Part shown: positions 1-5,232 of the stretch, one piece after another
How the letters are laid out: each line of letters opens with the position of its first letter
Position numbering within the stretch: the first letter of the stretch is position 1
NCBI GenBank assembly: GCA_964599915.1
Contig: CAZRHR010000102.1
Location: forward strand, 1-6,798
DNA from: CAZRHR01 sp964599915
GTDB lineage: Bacteria; Bacteroidota; Bacteroidia; CAIKAF01
Direction of reading: 5' to 3'
DNA length: 6,798 nt
Translations under genes and position numbers: made by a program
Notes under the pieces: model-generated
Seen by the model: only the letters and a program-made list of their open reading frames with translations
Told to the model about the DNA's origin: nothing
Database searches by the model: none

Positions 1-1
1 A

Positions 2-229
2 GAAGTGCGGTCTTGGACCATCCATAAAGGGATGTCTGCACCGGAAGCGGCCGGCGTGATTCATTCGGATTTCCAGAAAGGATTTATTCGGGCAGAGGTT
101 ATTGGTTACCAGGACTATGTAAAATATGGCTCAGAATCGGCCGTTAAAGATGCCGGAAAGCTTCGCGTAGAGGGCAAAGAATATATTGTGGCGGATGGCG
201 ATGTGATGCATTTCCGCTTCAACGTATGA
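2..229 (+). CDS. ychF: YchF/OLA1 family redox-regulated ATPase, C-terminal fragment
   Basis: This is the last 75 residues of YchF, an Obg-related P-loop protein that prefers ATP to GTP, binds ribosomes and is linked to translation and oxidative-stress control in the cytoplasm. The reading frame is already open at the left edge (GAA at 2-4), so the nucleotide-binding domain and the helical insertion lie outside the window. What remains is most of the C-terminal TGS domain. Diagnostic stretches are WTIHKGMSAPEAAGVIH, then FQKGFIRAEVI, and the terminal GDVMHFRFNV, which is close to the usual C-terminus of the family (full length about 363-366 residues). The GTG at position 5 encodes an internal valine and is not a start. 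The stop codon TGA (227-229) overlaps the ATG of the next gene. Family identity is very secure; nothing can be said about the missing part. Confidence 0.96.
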   Translation, partial: EVRSWTIHKGMSAPEAAGVIHSDFQKGFIRAEVIGYQDYVKYGSESAVKDAGKLRVEGKEYIVADGDVMHFRFNV

Positions 230-873
230 GCCGCATGCAAGTGACGCATGTGCAGGTCCAACGTACGGCAAGGGTGTATCAACTTTTGCCTGTACAAGGT
301 CCGCCCAAGCAAATTTGGTTGGTTTTACATGGATATGGCCAATTGGCCGAAGGGTTTTTAGCTTCCTTTGAGCTGCCGGTTTTTTCAGAAGATGTAGTGG
401 TAGCACCGGAAGCTTTGAGTCGTTTTTACACACGGGGCGGCAGCGGTCCGGTGGGTGCAACCTGGATGACCAAGGAAGATCGAACTGCGGACATCGCAGA
501 TTATCTGCTGTATTTAGGAAACCTTTGTCATCAATTACAAGCCACTTATCCGGAAACCCCCATTTACCTGCTGGGATTTTCACAAGGTGCGGCCACGGCA
601 GGACGATTGGCGGCAGCGCTTCCCGGCGTTTTTACCCGGTTGTTTTTATGGGCGGGCGTTTTCCCTCCCGACCTTTCCATGGACGATTTTACGCATTGGC
701 CACCTACCCTACTCATTCGAGGCGACGAAGACCCCATGCTCTCTGAAGAACAGGTGAGGTCAGACCTGCAAGTCTTAAAAGAAAAAGGGTTACCTGTGAG
801 CAGATTATCCTTTTCCGGCGGACATGCTTTGGAAGAAAAGGTGTTGACACAACTGCGAAAGCAATGTGGTTAA
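226..873 (+). CDS. Alpha/beta hydrolase, phospholipase/carboxylesterase family
   Basis: A 215-residue serine hydrolase, the usual size of the phospholipase/carboxylesterase (Abhydrolase_2) group. Visible elements are the oxyanion-loop motif LVLHGYGQ (residues 32-39), the nucleophile elbow GFSQGAA with Ser119, the acid loop RGDEDPM with Asp169 as probable acid, and GGHALEE with His200, completing a Ser-Asp-His triad. There is no signal peptide or membrane segment, so it is probably cytoplasmic. Family members cleave carboxyl esters of short to medium acyl chains or lysophospholipids; the real substrate cannot be read from sequence. The start at 226 forms an ATGA overlap with the ychF stop, arguing for translational coupling; an in-frame ATG at 235 is a less likely alternative. 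The codons are GC-rich like the flanking housekeeping genes (36 of 60 bases are G or C at 601-660). The fold and triad are secure and the substrate is unknown. Confidence 0.93.
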   Translation: MSRMQVTHVQVQRTARVYQLLPVQGPPKQIWLVLHGYGQLAEGFLASFELPVFSEDVVVAPEALSRFYTRGGSGPVGATWMTKEDRTADIADYLLYLGNLCHQLQATYPETPIYLLGFSQGAATAGRLAAALPGVFTRLFLWAGVFPPDLSMDDFTHWPPTLLIRGDEDPMLSEEQVRSDLQVLKEKGLPVSRLSFSGGHALEEKVLTQLRKQCG

Positions 874-967
874 GGGCAACATGGAGGGCGGAATTTTCTA
901 AGAAATCTACCTTATCTTTAGCATAATAAGCAGGTGAAAAAAATTGATTTGAACTGAAATCCGGGAG

Positions 968-2080
968 ATGGACTTAGAGGTTTTTTCAAATATTAATAAA
1001 ATCATTGAGCGAGACAGTAAAAACACTACGTATAAGTTTGCCCTTTTGCGCGGCGTCATTGATATTATTCAAGATAACTCACCGTTTATACAAGTAACAG
1101 AGAATCAAGTAAGCATCCCCATGGGATTACTTATTGAAAAGTGGATGCTGTATTACTATCCCATCTTTCAAAGTCAGATTCCACAGATTCATGGAAAAGA
1201 CCGCCAACTTGCGTTTGCCTTTAGTTTTCAGAAGCTCATTCAACCTTATGAACACCGTGGTGGATTTTCTGCTTTTTACAATGACTTGAAAAACAAAGGC
1301 ATACCGAAGGATATACAACCTCTTTTCTACCAACTATCCAAAAGTATCCGGGATACCATCGTAAAAATGCCGATGAAATTTATTGGCCAATCCATTTCTA
1401 AAAGTCATTATTCTATTTTTTCCTTTGAACCTTCTCCTTTGAAAAGCAAGAGCATTGCAGGAATGGCGGACTTGATCCTGCATTTTGGCACCTTTCACAT
1501 TCCACTTTCTTATTATGAAGCCTTTAAAGTGTTAGGCAACTTCATCAACGGCCAAGATTCTATTTTATTCAAGTGGGCCGAATTTTCGGCTCAAGCCTCT
1601 CAGCAATCCTTTTCCGTTCATCAGGTGTTGGATGAAGTGTTGAAAAGTCCCATCACACTTAGAGAAATTGCGGAGTCCAAAAAATTATACAAAGCGCTTC
1701 TGCAAAAAGAAGGCACCGTGTATTGTGTTTGGACGGGTAAAAAAATAGCCCAATACGACATAGACCACCTCATACCCTTTTCCATTTGGAAAAATAATGA
1801 TTTGTGGAATTTACTTCCTTCAGACCCAAGAATAAACCAACAGAAAAAGGATAGTATTCCCACGCCAAACCTCATAGAAAAGCGGAAAGATTTGATTTTG
1901 AACTACTGGGGTAAAATATATGACCACCAACCGGATCGATTTACCAAGGAAATACAAACCAGTTTACTTGGTCACAAGCCCTCTCATACTTGGTCCACTG
2001 AAGGAATAAATCAGTTAAAAGACAATTGCCATTACCTGATTGAAAGCCGAGGTTTTGAGCAATGGGAGTGGAAAAGTTAG
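968..2080 (+). CDS. HNH endonuclease domain protein with unrecognised N-terminal region
   Basis: A 370-residue protein with an HNH nuclease domain near its C-terminal end (about 250-300). The sequence YCVWTGK (252-258) leads into YDIDHLIPFS, where Asp266-His267 give the metal ligand and general base. NLLPSDPRINQQKKDSIP (281-298) follows, with Asn281 and Asn290 in the positions expected of the HNH asparagines. Only one Cys (253) lies beside the motif, so no obvious four-Cys zinc knuckle is present. Residues 1-245 are rich in Phe, Tyr, Lys and Ile and include IPMGLLIEKWMLYYYPIF; I cannot assign this part to a named domain, but it may be a DNA- or effector-recognition region. There is no signal peptide. 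ATG 968 is the first possible start because an in-frame TGA lies at 950-952; GGGAG touches the ATG, too close to be a normal ribosome site. The gene is AT-rich (18 G/C in 1381-1440, 21 in 1741-1800), unlike its neighbours. The HIT gene follows after 51 bases, probably co-transcribed. Nuclease activity is inferred from the motif. Confidence 0.88.
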   Translation: MDLEVFSNINKIIERDSKNTTYKFALLRGVIDIIQDNSPFIQVTENQVSIPMGLLIEKWMLYYYPIFQSQIPQIHGKDRQLAFAFSFQKLIQPYEHRGGFSAFYNDLKNKGIPKDIQPLFYQLSKSIRDTIVKMPMKFIGQSISKSHYSIFSFEPSPLKSKSIAGMADLILHFGTFHIPLSYYEAFKVLGNFINGQDSILFKWAEFSAQASQQSFSVHQVLDEVLKSPITLREIAESKKLYKALLQKEGTVYCVWTGKKIAQYDIDHLIPFSIWKNNDLWNLLPSDPRINQQKKDSIPTPNLIEKRKDLILNYWGKIYDHQPDRFTKEIQTSLLGHKPSHTWSTEGINQLKDNCHYLIESRGFEQWEWKS

Positions 2081-2131
2081 ACGATACATCATCGAAATAA
2101 AATTACATCCTCAACCCAAAAATCACCAGAT

Positions 2132-2515
2132 ATGGAATTAAATCAACCTTGTCCTTTTTGCACCCTTGATGCCAGCAGGACATTGATCGCTTTCAACGAA
2201 ACAGCGTTTGCCATTTATGATATTTTTCCTGTCAATCCCGGCCATGCGCTCATTATCCCGAAAAGGCATACCGCCAATTATTTTGACCTAACTCCAGAAG
2301 AGCAAGCGGCATGTTTTGAACTTTTAAATCAGGTAAAAGAGAAAGTAACGGACACCTTTGAACCCCAAGGTTTCAATGTAGGCATCAATGTAGGAGCCAC
2401 GGCAGGTCAAACCGTTCCGCATGTGCACATCCACCTTATTCCTCGATACACCGGTGATGTAATGAAACCTAGAGGAGGTGTGCGAGGTGTAATTCCACAC
2501 AAACAGACCTATTGA
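2132..2515 (+). CDS. HIT family nucleotide hydrolase/transferase
   Basis: A complete 127-residue histidine-triad protein. The active-site motif HVHIHL (His97, His99, His101) is intact, the middle histidine region being the nucleophile site in this superfamily. NPGHALIIPKRH (35-46) is the conserved strand-loop before it. CPFC (7-10) together with His46 fits the CxxC-type zinc site seen in one HIT subgroup. The C-terminal tail PRGGVRGVIPHKQTY is also characteristic of bacterial HIT proteins of this type. Family members cleave alpha-phosphates of nucleotides joined to an amine, another phosphate or a polymer end, for example AMP-lysine, ApnA or adenylated DNA; the substrate here is unknown. The protein is probably cytoplasmic. 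Composition (28 G/C of 60 at 2221-2280) is closer to the flanking genes than to the upstream HNH gene. It lies 51 bases downstream of that gene on the same strand, which suggests but does not prove a joint role. Confidence 0.94.
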   Translation: MELNQPCPFCTLDASRTLIAFNETAFAIYDIFPVNPGHALIIPKRHTANYFDLTPEEQAACFELLNQVKEKVTDTFEPQGFNVGINVGATAGQTVPHVHIHLIPRYTGDVMKPRGGVRGVIPHKQTY

Positions 2516-2519
2516 ATTT

Positions 2520-2848
2520 TTAGTTCGAGATTTCTGATTGACTCACAAGCAACACCCCGAAATGCACATCAGGGACCATTTTAATATTCTCTTTAAACCA
2601 ATCGGAAAGGTCACTTGGTAAGGTCTCTATCATTTAAGTAATCTCTATTTTCCATCGCCAGCCGCTGATCTATCATAATTTCATAGTCATCTTTGACTTT
2701 TGTCATTCCGGGTTTTAATTGAACACTTAAAATTTTACTTTCCAATTTTTCATTGGTCGTGGTCGAAAAAATAATCACCAAAAGATAATCCATCGAAACC
2801 TAATGTCTCTGCGCCACCCATGCTATATTCCAGCCCAAAACCCCTACC
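2520..2848 (-). pseudogene. Possible frameshifted remnant of an unknown small gene
   Basis: No intact + strand gene occupies 2516-2874. On the minus strand three protein-like frames follow each other. Frame A (2848 down to 2750, with an ATG at 2821) contains SMGGAETLGFDGLSFGDY. Frame B (ATG at 2793, stop at 2611-2613, 60 codons) contains LKPGMTKVKDDYEIMIDQRL. Frame C (ATG at 2633, stop at 2520-2522, 37 codons) contains LPSDLSDWFKENIKMVPDVH. Each step between frames corresponds to one extra base in the present sequence: possible sites are the A6 run at 2766-2771 and the short A/T run near 2632-2637. The joined product would be about 105 residues and would end tail to tail with the HIT gene, five bases from its stop. 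I do not recognise the protein. The alternatives are coincidental open frames in AT-rich spacer, sequencing indels in a live gene, or tiny overlapping genes. The region also includes the leader of the next + strand gene. Confidence 0.3.
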
Positions 2849-2874
2849 TTAGCAAGCGTTAACCATTACGCTTT

Positions 2875-4026
2875 ATGGCGGATCCGCTGCTACAACTCTG
2901 GAAAAAACCTTCCCTTTGGGTACCCCCACTTTTACTGGGCATTGGCGTTTTTGCCTTCTTGTATTTCTTCACTGCCATGGCATGGATGCTGTTTCTTGGT
3001 TTTATCCTTTCGCTGGTGGCGCGTCCCATTTTCGATGTATTGGGGCATTGGCCCAAGGGAAAATGGGCCGTTGGGAAAAGCATGAAGGCAGGTTTGGCCA
3101 TCCTGACTTTCTGGCTCCTGCTGGCCGGCTTGGTTCTGCTGGTTGGCCCAACGGTTCAGCAACAAATCACGGCTTTGGGCAACACAGACATGGAACAGCT
3201 TTCCGCCACTTTACAAACCGCTTTTCACGACCTTGAAACCTGGATGGTACAACAAGGATGGTTGGTTCAAAATTCAACGGAAGCGGATACTCATTCTCCC
3301 CTGACTGAGGCATTAATGACACAATGGGAGCAATTTTGGAAGTCCCTAAAGGTGATGGACCTCATTACGCCTGCTTTAGATGCCTTCTCTTCTACCTTCG
3401 CTATTTTTTTTGGCAGCCTTTTTTCTGCTTTTTTTTTACTGCGCGACCGAACCTTGTTTTTGGAAAAAGCCCTGCAACTTATGCCTCGTTCCTGGCATGA
3501 ACATGTTTGGAACGTACTCATAGAAACACGAAAAACTTTGTCACGATACTTTTTAGGGCTTGGTTTTGAAGTGCTTTTGGTGGCCATCATGACCACCTTG
3601 GGTTTATGGTTGGTCGGGCTAAATTTTTCCATGGCGCTCACCCTAGGAACCATTACAGGCATCCTGAATCTGATTCCTTATCTGGGCCCTTTATTGGGAT
3701 TTTTGGTTGGCGCCATGCTCACCTTGGCCACACAGTTGCATTTACCCTTTGATACGGACATCCTTCCGCTACTGCTTAAAATGTCCGGGGTGTATGTGAC
3801 GGTTCAACTTATCGACAATTTTGCCTTACAGCCTTGGATTTACAGCGATTCTGTGGCGGCACATCCACTTGAAATTTTTATGGTCATTGTGGCGGGAGGC
3901 ATCCTGGGAGGAATTCCAGGAATGATGCTTGCTGTGCCCGTGTACACCATGGTTCGTCTTGTGGTGCGTCGTTTGTACGACATTTTTAGAATCCTCTACC
4001 GCAATGCCCATGTCAAGACCTCCTGA
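2875..4026 (+). CDS. AI-2E family transporter (PerM-like membrane protein)
   Basis: A 383-residue polytopic inner-membrane protein of the AI-2E/PerM family (usual length about 340-380). Hydrophobic segments lie at about 16-50 (two helices), 72-92, 170-190, 225-247, 250-285, 298-315 and 331-365. Between helices 3 and 4 is the soluble amphipathic stretch typical of the family (about 93-165). Signature sequences near the end are LNLIPYLGPLLGFLVGA (264-280), LIDNFALQPWIYSDSV (312-327) and HPLEIFMVIVAGGILGGIPG (330-349). Family members have been linked to export of the quorum signal AI-2 (TqsA), to sodium/proton exchange and to general permease functions, so the substrate is not predictable. ATG 2875 has no Shine-Dalgarno sequence. 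Its 3' end overlaps the next gene by 17 bases, indicating co-translation with the glycosyltransferase. The family call is secure; the transport role here is inferred. Confidence 0.93.
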   Translation: MADPLLQLWKKPSLWVPPLLLGIGVFAFLYFFTAMAWMLFLGFILSLVARPIFDVLGHWPKGKWAVGKSMKAGLAILTFWLLLAGLVLLVGPTVQQQITALGNTDMEQLSATLQTAFHDLETWMVQQGWLVQNSTEADTHSPLTEALMTQWEQFWKSLKVMDLITPALDAFSSTFAIFFGSLFSAFFLLRDRTLFLEKALQLMPRSWHEHVWNVLIETRKTLSRYFLGLGFEVLLVAIMTTLGLWLVGLNFSMALTLGTITGILNLIPYLGPLLGFLVGAMLTLATQLHLPFDTDILPLLLKMSGVYVTVQLIDNFALQPWIYSDSVAAHPLEIFMVIVAGGILGGIPGMMLAVPVYTMVRLVVRRLYDIFRILYRNAHVKTS

Positions 4027-5089
4027 CATTGCGGTGGCGGTGCTGCATTGGGGCCTTGGCCATGCCACACGCAGTGCACAATTCATCACTGAACTGGAAA
4101 AATTAGGGTTTCACCCCTTACTGGTTTCTTCCGGTGCGGCGCTGGAATGGCTCAGCGCCAGGTTTCCTCACCTACCCACTGAATCACTAACCGACCCGGA
4201 TATTCAATATGGAAAACATGGGCCTGACCTTTGGTGGCGGTTGCTTCGCAAAGGACCGGCCTTCTTTCGTCGGATACAAGAAGAAAAACAGCGGGCAATA
4301 ATCCTTTTCGACCGATATCCAAGTTTACAGGCCTGCATTTCAGACCATTGTCTAGGATTTTATGCGCCGGAAAAACCCAGTATTTTGCTGGCACACCAAT
4401 TGAATTTACCCGTTCGCCTGCCCGGAATTCAGGCTTTTTATAAAACCATGTTGCGTCCTTTTCACCAAATTTGGGTACCGGATGTGGCGGAAGAACCTAC
4501 TTGGTCAGGGAAACTTAGCCATCCCTCGCCATGTCCCGAAAAAACCAAATACATAGGCCTGCTTCCCCACTTTCAAGAAACGCTGGGTGAAGCGAAACAT
4601 ATCCTGATCTTATTGTCGGGGCCTGAACCCCAGCGCAGTCTTCTTGAAAAAGCATTGGTGGCGCACTGGCCGGCAGACATGGAATATCCGGCATGTTGCA
4701 TTCGTGGAACCACAAAGCCTGCCACTACAAACTTTCCGGCCCATTGGAAAATCTTGAACCGCGCCTCCACAGAAGAGGTCAAAAAAGCGATTCGGCATGC
4801 CTCCGGCGTGGTAGCGCGTAATGGATATACAACCCTGATGGATTTGGCTTACACGCCCTTACCCGTTCTTTTTATACCAACACCCGGACAACCGGAACAA
4901 CAATATTTGGCGGGTTTACATGGCGACAAACCCTTTTGGACGCACATGCAACAAGCACAAATTAATCAAGCGATTTTAAAAAATTGGTTGGAAAAATGCC
5001 CTGTAAGTCGTGCAGACCATCCTGCTCCCAACTTTTCCCTAGGGCACATTGGGCATTTCCTTAAGGAATTAGGCGTTCAGCCAACGTAG
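4010..5089 (+). CDS. Glycosyltransferase of the GT28-like/GT-B fold family
   Basis: A 359-residue soluble glycosyltransferase with two Rossmann-like halves. The N-terminal half opens with AVAVLHWGLGHATRS (8-22), the glycine-rich loop of MurG-like enzymes, and continues with ISDHCLGFY (110-118), HQLNLPVR (129-136) and IWVPDVAEEPTWSGKLSHP (154-172), a pattern common in Bacteroidota homologues. The C-terminal half, expected to bind the nucleotide sugar, has LLSGPEPQRS (201-210), VVARNGYTTLMDLA (267-280) and PTPGQPEQQYLAG (290-302). It probably moves a sugar from a nucleotide donor at the cytoplasmic membrane face; acceptor and product are unknown. The frame is open back to 3929, but the N-terminus from there would be a Cys/Trp-rich stretch encoded wholly inside the AI-2E gene. 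Starts at 4004 or 4010 put the conserved motif at the normal distance from the N-terminus, and I choose 4010. It overlaps the AI-2E gene by 17 bases. No distinct promoter is seen, so expression probably depends on the upstream gene. Confidence 0.88.
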   Translation: MSRPPDIAVAVLHWGLGHATRSAQFITELEKLGFHPLLVSSGAALEWLSARFPHLPTESLTDPDIQYGKHGPDLWWRLLRKGPAFFRRIQEEKQRAIILFDRYPSLQACISDHCLGFYAPEKPSILLAHQLNLPVRLPGIQAFYKTMLRPFHQIWVPDVAEEPTWSGKLSHPSPCPEKTKYIGLLPHFQETLGEAKHILILLSGPEPQRSLLEKALVAHWPADMEYPACCIRGTTKPATTNFPAHWKILNRASTEEVKKAIRHASGVVARNGYTTLMDLAYTPLPVLFIPTPGQPEQQYLAGLHGDKPFWTHMQQAQINQAILKNWLEKCPVSRADHPAPNFSLGHIGHFLKELGVQPT

Positions 5090-5170
5090 CAAAGTAAAAA
5101 GGATCATCAAATCCCAAGGCAACCTTTGACCTAGAGTCTTTTTTCCTAATTTTTTTAAAAATCCAAAGGG

Positions 5171-5203
5171 TTGAAAAAACCTTTATGAACTCTCTTACCT
5201 TTG
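5171..5203 (+). promoter_or_regulatory. Bacteroidota-type promoter (TTG, 22-base spacer, TAnnTTTG)
   Basis: TACCTTTG at 5196-5203 matches the TAnnTTTG -7 consensus of the Bacteroidota primary sigma factor at all six fixed positions. TTG at 5171-5173 lies 22 bases upstream, within the 17-23 spacing described for this promoter class. Transcription would begin around 5207-5210. That leaves about 25 bases of leader to the ATG at 5233, but almost none to the earlier in-frame ATG at 5212, so the promoter also bears on the choice of start codon. It drives the S41 protease gene separately from the glycosyltransferase, which ends at 5089. Confidence 0.7.
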
Positions 5204-5232
5204 TTCTAAATATGTTAGAGCCAAATAATAAA

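Noticed and set aside
131..583. 150-codon open frame on the minus strand
   Set aside because: It lies antisense to the clear ychF tail and hydrolase genes, shows no recognisable motif, and its composition is that of a shadow frame.
844..849. TTGACA resembling an E. coli -35 box
   Set aside because: It lies within the hydrolase coding region, has no partner -10 at proper spacing, and is not the promoter type of this phylum.
913..920. TATCTTTA as a -7 promoter element for the HNH gene
   Set aside because: It matches five of six fixed positions, but no TTG lies 17-23 bases upstream, so support is too weak to list. The HNH-HIT pair must have a promoter or be read from upstream; I cannot place it.
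907..2851. Eight-base direct repeat CTACCTTA at 907-914 and 2844-2851 bracketing the HNH-HIT pair, as a possible target-site duplication
   Set aside because: It is short, contains a promoter-like core that recurs in this phylum, has no inverted repeats beside it, and no transposase or integrase gene lies between the copies.
2845..2852. TACCTTAG as a -7 promoter element for the AI-2E gene
   Set aside because: It matches five of six fixed positions and lies 22 bases before the ATG, which is attractive, but no TTG is found at the right distance upstream.
3929..4009. Longer N-terminus for the glycosyltransferase, starting at ATG 3929
   Set aside because: The added residues are Cys- and Trp-rich, are encoded entirely within the conserved 3' end of the AI-2E gene in another frame, and would push the WGLGHATR loop far from its usual place near the N-terminus.
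2875..4026. Reading the AI-2E gene as evidence of AI-2 quorum sensing
   Set aside because: The family name comes from one studied member; no luxS, lsr-type or other signalling gene is visible here.
5116..5144. Possible rho-independent terminator after the glycosyltransferase (AAGG-CAA-CCTT followed by a T run)
   Set aside because: The perfect stem is only four base pairs and the T run starts about 12 bases after it, so it does not form a convincing terminator.
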